Source: Deltaproteobacteria bacterium (GTDB lineage Bacteria; Myxococcota_A; UBA9160; SZUA-336). Taken from it: 64,000 nucleotides of DNA. A program made the translations under genes and the position numbers. Where the stretch lies: contig JAJDAJ010000037.1 in the NCBI GenBank assembly GCA_029261925.1, positions 1 to 64,000 on the forward strand, given 5' to 3'. Positions 17,173 to 24,911 of this stretch are shown piece after piece (the stretch's first letter is position 1; the number at the start of each line of letters is the position of its first letter). The notes below the pieces were generated by a model. It searched no databases, had not been told where the DNA came from, and saw only the letters and a program-made list of their open reading frames with translations.

Positions 17173-18468
17173 ATGGTGCACGCTGCCGCCCCGGTGAGTC
17201 CCGCCCCCGATCGCTCGCGGTACGTGCTGGGCGTGCTCTGCGCGGTCTACGCGTTCAACCATCTCGACCGGCAGGTCTTCGCCGTGCTGGTCGAGCCGAT
17301 CAAGACCGACCTGGGCCTGTCCGACAGCGCCATGGGCTTTCTCGGTGGGCTGTCGTTCGCCCTGTTCTACGCGCTCGCCGGCCTGCCGATCGCACGCATG
17401 GCCGACCGCGGGTCCCGCAAGGCGATCATCTCGGCGGGCATCGTGATCTGGTCGGCCGCCACGATGGCCTCGGGCCTGGCGCGGAGCTTCGCGCAGCTGG
17501 CCGTCGCGCGCGTCGTCACGGCCGTCGGGGAGGCCTCGAACGCCCCGGCATCCCAGTCGATGATCTCCGACTACTTCCCGCCGTACCGGCGTGCGACCGC
17601 CCTGGCCATCTTCTACATCGGCGCGCACATCGGCGTGCTGATCGGATTCACCCTGGGAGGCTGGATCGCGCAGGAGCTCGGCTGGCGTGCCGCCTTCATC
17701 ATCCTGGGCTCGCCCGGGCTCCTGCTGGCCCTGCTCGTCTGGCGGACCGTTCCCGAGCCCGAGCGGGGTGCGGCGGAATCCGCGTCCGTCGACACGAGCA
17801 CCCTGCCCTGGCGCCAGGTGATCTCGTTCCTCAGGCGCAGTCCCGGGTTCGCGCTGGTGCTCCTGGGACAGGGGATCCACGCCTTCTCCCTGCTCGGGAT
17901 CATGATGTGGACGGCCCCGCTGCTGATGCGGCTGCACGGCATGGGCGTCGCGGAGGCGGGCCTGTGGCTCGGACCGATCACCGGGATCGCGGGTGCGCTG
18001 GGTGTCCTGGCCGGCGGCAGGCTCGCCGACCGTCTGGGGAAGCGCGACGCGCGCTGGTACGTGCGCGTGCCGGCCCTCACCGCGCTGGTCGGGCTCCCGT
18101 TCACCGTCGCGTTCATCATGAGCGGGAGCACGACGATCGCATTGCTCTGCCTGATCCCGCACCAGATCCTGGGATCCATGACCAGTGGCCCGATCGCCGC
18201 GGTCCTGCAGGCGATCGTGCCCGTGCGCATGCGCGCCCTCGCCGTCGCCCTCAGCCTGCTCGCGGCCAACCTGATCGGCCTCGGCCTCGGTCCACAGCTC
18301 GTCGGGGTGCTCAGCGACCTGCTCCGCGAGAGCGTCGGCGACCAGTCGCTGCGCTACGGGATGCTCGTCGCCGCCGTGGCCAACCTGCTCGGGGGCGCCG
18401 CGTACCTGGCCGCCGGCCGCTGGATCCGCGGTGAATCCGCCGCTCAGGACCCTGCCCGGACTCCCTGA
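17173..18468 (+). CDS. MFS transporter, spinster-like
   Basis: A 431-residue major facilitator permease with about 12 hydrophobic segments. The first segment carries FNHLDRQVFAVLVEPI, the N-terminal signature of the spinster-like (Spns) group. The loop 2-3 motif follows as PIARMADRGSRKAII. The start at ATG 17173 has GAGAGGG six bases upstream. A longer frame reaches further 5' but adds a segment without membrane character. It probably exports or imports lipids, acids or small organic substrates. It faces fadE across a shared intergenic region and runs into the monooxygenase gene, the 3' ends overlapping by 25 bases. Given the catabolic genes around it, uptake of their substrate is possible but unproven. 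Confidence 0.9.
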   Translation: MVHAAAPVSPAPDRSRYVLGVLCAVYAFNHLDRQVFAVLVEPIKTDLGLSDSAMGFLGGLSFALFYALAGLPIARMADRGSRKAIISAGIVIWSAATMASGLARSFAQLAVARVVTAVGEASNAPASQSMISDYFPPYRRATALAIFYIGAHIGVLIGFTLGGWIAQELGWRAAFIILGSPGLLLALLVWRTVPEPERGAAESASVDTSTLPWRQVISFLRRSPGFALVLLGQGIHAFSLLGIMMWTAPLLMRLHGMGVAEAGLWLGPITGIAGALGVLAGGRLADRLGKRDARWYVRVPALTALVGLPFTVAFIMSGSTTIALLCLIPHQILGSMTSGPIAAVLQAIVPVRMRALAVALSLLAANLIGLGLGPQLVGVLSDLLRESVGDQSLRYGMLVAAVANLLGGAAYLAAGRWIRGESAAQDPARTP

Positions 18469-20423
18469 CGCTCCGTGACAGTCGAGCCGGCGGCGGGTTC
18501 TCGCGGCCCCGGCCGGGCGATGAAGTCCGCGAGATCGGGGCTTCGCGTCATCTTCCAGTAGTCGAGCAGCCGCCAGGGAACGTTCGTGGTCACGCGGCCC
18601 TTGCTGTTGTTGTAGTAGCTGTGCACGCGCGGGTGTCTCCAGACCATCTGCTCGTGCTCGGCGTCCACGCGCTCGTTGTAGGCGTCGTGCACGTCCTGCC
18701 GGCACTCCAGTGAGCGGAGGTCCTGCTCGAGCAGCTCGCGCAGGCAGCTCGCGATGTAGCCGGCCTGGCACTCGAGCATGAAGATCACGCTGCCGACCAC
18801 CGGGTTGGTGTTGGGGCCGTACAGGCAGAAGAGGTTGGGATAGTCCGGGATCGTGATCCCCAGGTAGGCGCGCGGATCCTCGCCCCAGAGCTCGTGGAGC
18901 CTCGTGCCCGAGCGGCCCGTGACCTCCATGGGCCAGAGGAACTTGTTGGGGTTGTAGCCGGTCGCCAGCACGATCACGTCCACCGGGTGCGCGACGCCGT
19001 CGTTCGTGACGATCGCATCGGAGGTGATCTCGCGGATCGGCTCGGTGACCAGCTCGACGTTCTCGCGCGTGAGCGTGCGGTACCAGCCGTTGTCCTGGAG
19101 GATCCGCTTGCCCAGGGGCGGATAGGCCGGCACCACCTTGCGGATCAGCTCGGGGTCCTCGCCGATCTGCTCCTCGATGTGCCGGGTCATGATGTGCCGC
19201 AGCCCCTCGTTGGCGCGGTTGATCGAGTCGGGGCGCTCCCAGTCCGGATCGATGCGGAACGAGCGGTAGAGGCGATCTCCGTTGCCCCAGAACAGCAGGA
19301 AGCGGTACCAGCCCGCGTAGCCGGGCAGATGGCGCAGCAGCCACTTCTTCCCCGGCTCGACCGTGCGCTGGTAGTTGGGATTGGGCAGCGCCCAGTGCGC
19401 ATCGCGCTGGAAGACCCGCAGGCTATCGACCCGGTCGGCGACCGTGGGCACGATCTGCATGGCACTCGCACCCGTGCCGATCACGGCCACGCGACGGCCC
19501 GCGAGGTCGAGCTGGTCGTCCCAGCGGGCCGAGTGGAGCTTCGTGCCCGCGAAGCTCTCGAGCCCGGGAATGTCGGGCAGGCTGGGGCGGCTCAGCATCC
19601 CGACCGCACTGACCAGAGCATCGACCTGCGCGTGCTCCTCGCCTCCATCCGGGCCGCGCAGGCGCAGGCTCCAGTCCGCGCGCGACTCGTCCCACGCGGC
19701 GGCCACGACCTCGGTCTCGAAGCGGATACGGGATCGCACGCCGTACTTCGCGGCACAGTGCTCCACGTAGGCACGCAGCTCGTCGCGGCGCGCGTAGAAG
19801 TCCGACCAGTCGGGATTGGGCTCGAACGAGTAGCAGTAGAAGTGGTTGGCGACGTCGACCCGCAGACCCGGGTAGTGGTTCTCGAACCAGGTGCCGCCGG
19901 CGCCCTCGTTCTTCTCGAAGATCGTGTAGGGGATGCCCGCCTGCTCGAGCCGGATCGCCGTGCACAGACCACCGAGGCCGGCGCCGATGATCCCGACCCG
20001 GAACCCCTCGAGCCGCTCCGCCGGAGGCCGCCGCGACCACTCGAGCCGTCGCAGATCGCGGCCGTCGAAGCTGGACTCCTCGAGGACGAGCGGAACGTAG
20101 TCCGCCGGAACGGGCTCGCCCACGCACCAGCGCATCATGGCGCAGAGCGTCTCTCCCGACGGCCGCGTCACGGACGTCCGGCGCCCGTCGCGCAGGTCGC
20201 GCAGGACCTCCAGGCCCAGGCTGCGGATCTCGCGGGCGTGGTCCTCGGGGATCCCCGCACCGTCGTCGCCCTTGAAACCGGGCACGCGCGGGTCGAAGCG
20301 GTCCAGCAGGCTCGCATCGCCGGTGATGTGGACCAGCGCCGGCAGCAGCGCGGGCAGGTTCGCGGCGAGCAGCGCCTCGGCCAGCTCGGCATCGCCGACA
20401 TCGGACGGGATGGGCTCGGTCAC
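18444..20423 (-). CDS. Flavin monooxygenase, Baeyer-Villiger type (HapE-like)
   Basis: A 659-residue class B flavoprotein monooxygenase. A helical N-terminal extension of about 140 residues precedes the FAD Rossmann motif GAGLGG (147-152), as in 4-hydroxyacetophenone monooxygenase. The Baeyer-Villiger fingerprint is present with Ser for Thr, FAGTKLHSARW (291-301). The NADPH motif GTGASA is at 316-321, and LATGYNPNKFLWP follows late. The expected reaction is oxygen insertion next to a ketone, giving an ester or lactone, with NADPH and O2. GTG 20423 was chosen because GAGGGAG lies about eight bases upstream and it starts the conserved region sensibly. It follows three crotonase genes on the same strand with a 99-base gap, probably in their operon. 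Confidence 0.92.
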   Translation of the reverse strand: MTEPIPSDVGDAELAEALLAANLPALLPALVHITGDASLLDRFDPRVPGFKGDDGAGIPEDHAREIRSLGLEVLRDLRDGRRTSVTRPSGETLCAMMRWCVGEPVPADYVPLVLEESSFDGRDLRRLEWSRRPPAERLEGFRVGIIGAGLGGLCTAIRLEQAGIPYTIFEKNEGAGGTWFENHYPGLRVDVANHFYCYSFEPNPDWSDFYARRDELRAYVEHCAAKYGVRSRIRFETEVVAAAWDESRADWSLRLRGPDGGEEHAQVDALVSAVGMLSRPSLPDIPGLESFAGTKLHSARWDDQLDLAGRRVAVIGTGASAMQIVPTVADRVDSLRVFQRDAHWALPNPNYQRTVEPGKKWLLRHLPGYAGWYRFLLFWGNGDRLYRSFRIDPDWERPDSINRANEGLRHIMTRHIEEQIGEDPELIRKVVPAYPPLGKRILQDNGWYRTLTRENVELVTEPIREITSDAIVTNDGVAHPVDVIVLATGYNPNKFLWPMEVTGRSGTRLHELWGEDPRAYLGITIPDYPNLFCLYGPNTNPVVGSVIFMLECQAGYIASCLRELLEQDLRSLECRQDVHDAYNERVDAEHEQMVWRHPRVHSYYNNSKGRVTTNVPWRLLDYWKMTRSPDLADFIARPGPREPAAGSTVTERQGVRAGS

Positions 20424-20522
20424 GGTCGGCTCCCTCGCGCTTCGCACAGGGCACTCCGCCCATCGAGGGCCACCCGGACATCCTCGCGTCCGGTGCACGT
20501 GTCACCCATCGCGAAGTCCCCT

Positions 20523-21302
20523 TCAGCGCAGTCGATGCCTGGACTTGCCGGCGGCGGCGCCCGGCTCGGCCAGGGCCTCGCCGATCGGGTTGGCCAGGCG
20601 CGTGTAGGCCAGACCCTGGTCGAGCGCGGCCTGACGCCCCTTGTCGAGCGACTCCCAGATCGCGCGCACGGTCCCCTGGGTCGCGACGCTCGGCTTGGCG
20701 GCGATCGCCGCGGCGAGCTCGTGGGCGCGGTCCCGGAGGTCCTCGGGGCGAGTGACCTCGCTCACGATACCCATGCGCAGTGCCGTCTCGGCCGTGATGC
20801 GCTCGTCGTTTCCCAGCAGTGCCATGCGCAGCACGTCGCCGAGGTGGATGCGGCGCGCAAGTCCGATCGGCTCGAGCACCGCGACCCGGCCCGTGCTGAC
20901 GTGGGAGTCGAAGAAGACCGCGTCGCTCGAGCAGATCACGATGTCGGCCTCGTTCACGAAGTAGAGCCCGCCGGCGGTGCAGATCCCGTGAACGGCACAG
21001 ACGACCGGCTTCCAGACCTTGTTCCACTTCGGACTGAGTGCCTCTCCCGGATCCGCGTGATTCCAGATGTCGTCGGGCTGGCCGTAGGAGCTCTTGACGT
21101 CGAGTCCGGCGCAGAACGCGCGACCCGCTGATCCACGCAGCACCACCGCGTGCACGGCGTCGTCGTCGCGGACGCGCTTCCAGACCTCGCGGAACTCGTC
21201 ACACATGGCGCGGTTGAAGGCGTTGAGTGCCTCGGGCCGGTCCAGCGTGATCGTGGCGACGTGATCCGGACCGGTCTCGTACTGCAGGGTGCGGTACGCC
21301 AA
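20523..21302 (-). CDS. Crotonase-superfamily protein, catalytic glutamates replaced (copy 1)
   Basis: A 259-residue crotonase-fold enzyme. The CoA-binding and oxyanion-hole regions are recognisable (RAFCAGLDVK and VCAVHGICTAGG), but the two glutamates of enoyl-CoA hydratase are not. The first site is Tyr114 (GGLYF in place of GGCEL) and the second His134 (FFDSH). The same two substitutions at the same positions occur in the paralogue at 22163-22939. It probably does not hydrate double bonds. Hydrolysis, retro-Claisen cleavage or isomerisation are known alternatives in this superfamily. Third gene of the leftward operon, with 3 bases between it and the preceding crotonase. Confidence 0.88.
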   Translation of the reverse strand: MAYRTLQYETGPDHVATITLDRPEALNAFNRAMCDEFREVWKRVRDDDAVHAVVLRGSAGRAFCAGLDVKSSYGQPDDIWNHADPGEALSPKWNKVWKPVVCAVHGICTAGGLYFVNEADIVICSSDAVFFDSHVSTGRVAVLEPIGLARRIHLGDVLRMALLGNDERITAETALRMGIVSEVTRPEDLRDRAHELAAAIAAKPSVATQGTVRAIWESLDKGRQAALDQGLAYTRLANPIGEALAEPGAAAGKSRHRLR

Positions 21303-21305
21303 CGC

Positions 21306-22160
21306 TCAGCCCTCCTCGGAGTCGAAGTGCGCGTCGCGCGACTTCAGCGCGCGACTCGTGTCCGACCCCGACCGCTCCTTGACGAAGTTGAACTCGTCGG
21401 GCTCGAAGCGCAGGTTGGTCGCGAAGGCGTGGAAGAGCACGCTGGCCGCCTCCTCGCCCTGGTAGGCCTGGGTCTGCTCCACCAGCCGCCAGGCCTCCTT
21501 GGCGATGGCGATCCCGTCGGCCGGCATCTTCGCCACCAGCGCGGCGAGCTCCTCGGCGCGCGCGGCGACGCGCCCGGGCTCCACGACCTCGGTGAACACC
21601 CCGGGCTGCGCGAGCTGCGACGCCTCGAGCATCTCGCCGGTGAGCAGCAGCCGCTTGGCGAGCACGGGACCGAGGCGGTGGAAGAAGAGGTGCAGGTTGC
21701 CGATCACCGGGCCGAGCATGCGCGCCGCCGGCATGCCGATGCGCGCGTCGCTGCCGACGATCGAGAGGTCCGAGGCCAGTGCGAGCTCGAATCCGCCGCC
21801 GAGGGCGAAGCCCTCGACCTGCGCGACGGTGGCCTTGGGGTATCCGATGTAGTCGCGGTAGAAGGAGAAGCTCTCGCGGTCGACCTTCAGCCTGCGGCGC
21901 TGGCTGGGGCGCCGGTTGTCCCCCTTCGTCTCGTACCAGCCGTAGGCGCTGCCCATGTCGGCGCCGGTGGAGAACACGCCCTCCGCGCCGCGCAGCAGCA
22001 GCACCTTGAGCTCGTCGTCCGCCGCCACGTCGGCCATGGCTGCGCCGATCTCCCGGCGCATCTCCGGGTCGTAGCTGTTCTTGCGGGCCGGGTTGTTGAG
22101 CGTGATCCGCGCGATGTGGGTCGCATGATCCTTGTCGAGCAGGACGCGTGAGCCGGCCAT
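21306..22160 (-). CDS. Crotonase-superfamily enoyl-CoA hydratase/isomerase
   Basis: A 284-residue crotonase. It is distant from its two flanking paralogues. It keeps the first catalytic glutamate, Glu125 in ALGGGFELALASD, while the second position is Ala145 (GMPAARMLG). The oxyanion and CoA site is GVFSTGADMGSAYGW. An insertion rich in basic residues (around 80-92, KGDNRRPSQRRR) follows. With one glutamate it may be a delta-isomerase, or a hydratase using one acid/base. ATG 22160 was chosen; it lies 2 bases after the upstream stop and has the usual family N-terminus. Its stop is 3 bases before the next gene, so the three crotonases are translated together. Confidence 0.88.
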   Translation of the reverse strand: MAGSRVLLDKDHATHIARITLNNPARKNSYDPEMRREIGAAMADVAADDELKVLLLRGAEGVFSTGADMGSAYGWYETKGDNRRPSQRRRLKVDRESFSFYRDYIGYPKATVAQVEGFALGGGFELALASDLSIVGSDARIGMPAARMLGPVIGNLHLFFHRLGPVLAKRLLLTGEMLEASQLAQPGVFTEVVEPGRVAARAEELAALVAKMPADGIAIAKEAWRLVEQTQAYQGEEAASVLFHAFATNLRFEPDEFNFVKERSGSDTSRALKSRDAHFDSEEG

Positions 22161-22162
22161 GA

Positions 22163-22939
22163 TCAGCGCAGGACCCACTTGGGCTTGGGCATGTTCCAGC
22201 GATCCACCTGGGCCTCCCCGATCGGATTGCCGATCCGGTTGTAGATGATCCCGTGGTCCAGGGCGGCCTGGCGCCCCTTGTCGAGCGACTCCCAGACCGC
22301 CCGCACCGCGCCCTGCGTGGCGACCGAGGGCTTGGCGGCGATCAGCGCCGCGATCTCGTGGGCGCGACCGAGCAGCGTCTCCCGCGGCACGACCTCACTC
22401 ACCAGCCCGATGCGCAGCGCGGTCTGCGCGCAGACTCGCTCGTCGTTTCCCATCAGCGCCATGCGGAGCGCCTCGCGCGGATGGACCATGCGGGCCAGGC
22501 CGATCGGCTCGTTCGAGGGCACCAGTCCGAAGCTGGTGTGCGGGTCGAAGAACTGCGCGTCCTCCGAGCAGATCACGATGTCGCTCTCGTTGATCCAGTA
22601 GAGAGCGCCGCCCGCGGCCAGCCCGTGCACCGCGCAGACCACCGGCTTCCAGCACTTGTTCTGCTTGGGACCGAGATCCTCGCCCCCGTCGCTGTGGTTC
22701 CAGATGTTCGCGGGCTGGACGAACTCCTCCTTGACGTCCACCCCGGCCGAGAACGCGCGCTCGCCCGCGGCGCAGAGCACCACCGCGTGCACGCGTGCGT
22801 CGAGCTTGATCTCGGCCCACAGACGCTTGAACTCGGCGCACATCAGGTTGTTCCAGGAGTTCATCCGCTCGGGGCGGTTGATCGTGACCCTCGCCACGCG
22901 GTCGTCGCCCACCTCGTAGAGCAGCGTCTCGTACGACAT
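22163..22939 (-). CDS. Crotonase-superfamily protein, catalytic glutamates replaced (copy 2)
   Basis: A 258-residue close paralogue of the protein at 20523-21302: both share VCAVHG, EPIGLAR, the segment AAKPSVATQG and WESLDKGRQAALD. The hydratase glutamates are replaced by Tyr114 (GGALYW) and His134 (FFDPH). The ATG at 22939 was chosen because it aligns with the start of the paralogue; ATG 22948 is an alternative. First gene of the leftward operon, only 44 bases from the divergent regulator start. The AT-rich operator lies beyond its start codon at 22974-22986, so regulator binding would affect its promoter. A tandem duplication with a third gene between the copies is the simplest origin. Confidence 0.88.
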   Translation of the reverse strand: MSYETLLYEVGDDRVARVTINRPERMNSWNNLMCAEFKRLWAEIKLDARVHAVVLCAAGERAFSAGVDVKEEFVQPANIWNHSDGGEDLGPKQNKCWKPVVCAVHGLAAGGALYWINESDIVICSEDAQFFDPHTSFGLVPSNEPIGLARMVHPREALRMALMGNDERVCAQTALRIGLVSEVVPRETLLGRAHEIAALIAAKPSVATQGAVRAVWESLDKGRQAALDHGIIYNRIGNPIGEAQVDRWNMPKPKWVLR

Positions 22940-22973
22940 CGCACTCATCCCTGTCCGACCCGTCCGGGCCGAT

Positions 22974-22986
22974 GATATATTATATG
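22974..22986. promoter_or_regulatory. Putative operator of the GntR-type regulator
   Basis: GATATATTATATG, embedded in an AT-only run, overlaps the proposed start codon of the regulator (22984) and lies 35 bases before the divergent crotonase start. Eleven of 13 bases match the box at 11879-11891. FadR/GntR regulators often bind their own divergent promoter, so this is a likely autoregulatory site. The run could also supply a -10 element. Confidence 0.55.
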
Positions 22987-23712
22987 CCGAGTACCGACAC
23001 GGAATCCGGAGCGGACTTGGTCGCGAACACAGCCCCTGGCCCCGACCCCACCAGCGAGGACCTCCCGCTGGCCCGCCGCAACGTCGGCGAGGTCGTGGCG
23101 GACCACATCCGGCAGCTCGTCTTCGACGGCAGACTGGCCGACGGGGAGAGGGTTCCGCAGCGGGAGATCGCGCAGGAGCTGGGCGTGAGCTCCATCCCGG
23201 TGCGCGAGGCGGTGGTGGCGCTGGAGCGGGAGGGCGTGGTGACGATCCACGCGGGCCGGGGCGCCTTCGTGAACGGCCTCGACCCCGAGGTGGCGATCGA
23301 GCAGTTCCACATCTTCGGGCGCATCTACGGGCTGGCGGCACGCCGCGCCACCCGGCGCACCGACGACGCGTGGCTCGAGCAGCTGGTAGGGCTGGCCGGG
23401 CGCATCGAGGGCGAGCGCGACCTGGCCGCCACGCTCGCCGCCAGCATCCGCTTCCAGCTCCTGATCGTCACGGCGGGGGGCTCGAAGCGGCTCCTCGCCC
23501 TGTTCCGCCCGCTCTCGCAGATCGTGCCGGGCAACTTCTACGCCGCGATTCCCGGGTCCCTGCCGCGGACCCGCCGCGGGGTCGGCGAGATCATCCGCGC
23601 CATGCAGGCCCGCGAGCCGGAGCGGGCGGAGCGGGCCTGCTGGGAGATGATGGACGACATCGGCGAGCTGGTCGCCGAGAAGCTGCGGCAGCGCGCCGCG
23701 GATCGGACCTAG
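22984..23712 (+). CDS. GntR-family transcriptional regulator with FCD-type domain
   Basis: A 242-residue regulator. Residues about 30-100 form the winged helix: NVGEVVADHIRQLVFDGRL, then GERVPQREIAQELGVSSIPVREAVVALE-type recognition helix and a wing GRGAFVNG. The all-helical C-terminal part (about 105-240) looks like the FCD ligand-binding domain of the FadR/VanR group, which senses organic acids or acyl-CoAs, although the usual metal-binding His residues are scarce. ATG 22984 is proposed; ATG 22972 in the same frame is possible, and both overlap the AT-only box. First gene of the rightward operon, ending 4 bases before the acyl-CoA dehydrogenase. Likely represses both arms of the locus until a pathway intermediate binds. 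Confidence 0.9.
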   Translation: MPSTDTESGADLVANTAPGPDPTSEDLPLARRNVGEVVADHIRQLVFDGRLADGERVPQREIAQELGVSSIPVREAVVALEREGVVTIHAGRGAFVNGLDPEVAIEQFHIFGRIYGLAARRATRRTDDAWLEQLVGLAGRIEGERDLAATLAASIRFQLLIVTAGGSKRLLALFRPLSQIVPGNFYAAIPGSLPRTRRGVGEIIRAMQAREPERAERACWEMMDDIGELVAEKLRQRAADRT

Positions 23713-23716
23713 CGCC

Positions 23717-24880
23717 GTGAACCTCCGGGACTCCGCCTCCGAGGAGAGGTTCCGCAGCGGACTGCGGACCTGGCTCGCCAGCGCCGTGCCCGCGCACGGC
23801 GAGCGCCCCCACTCCGCCGACTGGCCGACCCGCCGCGAGTACGACACCGGCTGGCAGCGCCGCCTGCACGAGGCCGGCTACGCGGGCGTGAGCTGGCCCG
23901 CCGAGCACGGAGGCCGCGGGGCGAGCCTGCTCGAGCAGCTGGTGTACTACGAGGAGACGGCCCGGGCGGGTGCGCCCGACATCGGGGTGAACTTCGTCGG
24001 GCTGATGCATGGCGGACCGACGATCGCGGTGGAGGGAACGCACGAGCAGAAGGAGCGACACCTGGCCGGGATCCTGCGCGGCGACCAGGTGTGGTGCCAG
24101 GGCTTCTCCGAGCCGGAGGCGGGCTCCGACCTCGCGAGCCTGCGGGCGCGGGCCGTGCGCGACGGCGACAGCTACGTGGTGACCGGCCGGAAGATCTGGA
24201 CGACGTACGCCCACATCGCGGACTACTGCGAGCTGCTGGTCCGCACCGATCCGGACGCCCCCCGGCACGCGGGGATCACCTGGCTCGTGCTCCCGATGGA
24301 CAGCCCGGGGCTCGAGATCCGGCCGCTGGACACGATCGAGGGCGAGAGCGAGTTCAACGAGCTCTTCCTCGACGAGGTGCGCGTGCCCGTCGATCATCGA
24401 GTGGGCGCGGAGAACGACGGCTGGCGGGTGGCCGGCGTCACGCTGCGCTTCGAGCGGGGCACCGCGTATGCGGGGATGATCGTGGAGCTGGCGCAGGGGA
24501 TCCGGCGCATGGCCCGCATCTGCCGCGACCTGGGCGAGCGCGAGCTCGCGCGGGATCTGGGCCGCCTCCAGGCCGAGGCGGATGCCCTGTGGGCCATGGT
24601 GAAGCTCTCGGTCTGCGAGTCGGATCGCAGCGGCGTGCCGGCGATCGCGGGCTCCGCGATCAAGCTGGCGTACACCGAGGCGTACCAGCGCACGCACGAG
24701 CTCGGCCTGCGCCTGCTCGGCCGCCGGGCGCTCTGCCGCGGGGACCTCCGGGGCTTTCCGACCCGCGCGATGCTCCACGATTACTTCTGGTCGATCCAGA
24801 CCACGATCTCCGGCGGCACCTCCCAGGTCCAGCGAGACATCATCGCGGAGCGGATCCTTGGACTTCCCCGGGACCGCTGA
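23717..24880 (+). CDS. Acyl-CoA dehydrogenase
   Basis: A 387-residue flavin acyl-CoA dehydrogenase. The substrate/FAD motif is CQGFSEPEAGSDLASL, followed by GRKIWTTYAH and the C-terminal GGTSQVQRDIIAERILGLPR. At the position of the catalytic Glu in medium-chain enzymes (YEGT) it has Gly366 (SGGT). This is common among relatives of the actinobacterial FadE enzymes used in steroid and cyclic-acid degradation, where the base is elsewhere or in a partner subunit. GTG 23717 starts 4 bases after the regulator stop. No second dehydrogenase subunit is adjacent. Expected role: alpha-beta dehydrogenation of a CoA ester made by one of the downstream ligases. Confidence 0.93.
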   Translation: MNLRDSASEERFRSGLRTWLASAVPAHGERPHSADWPTRREYDTGWQRRLHEAGYAGVSWPAEHGGRGASLLEQLVYYEETARAGAPDIGVNFVGLMHGGPTIAVEGTHEQKERHLAGILRGDQVWCQGFSEPEAGSDLASLRARAVRDGDSYVVTGRKIWTTYAHIADYCELLVRTDPDAPRHAGITWLVLPMDSPGLEIRPLDTIEGESEFNELFLDEVRVPVDHRVGAENDGWRVAGVTLRFERGTAYAGMIVELAQGIRRMARICRDLGERELARDLGRLQAEADALWAMVKLSVCESDRSGVPAIAGSAIKLAYTEAYQRTHELGLRLLGRRALCRGDLRGFPTRAMLHDYFWSIQTTISGGTSQVQRDIIAERILGLPRDR

Positions 24881-24911
24881 GCGCCCACGTGCGCGAGGGG
24901 GCAGAGGAACC

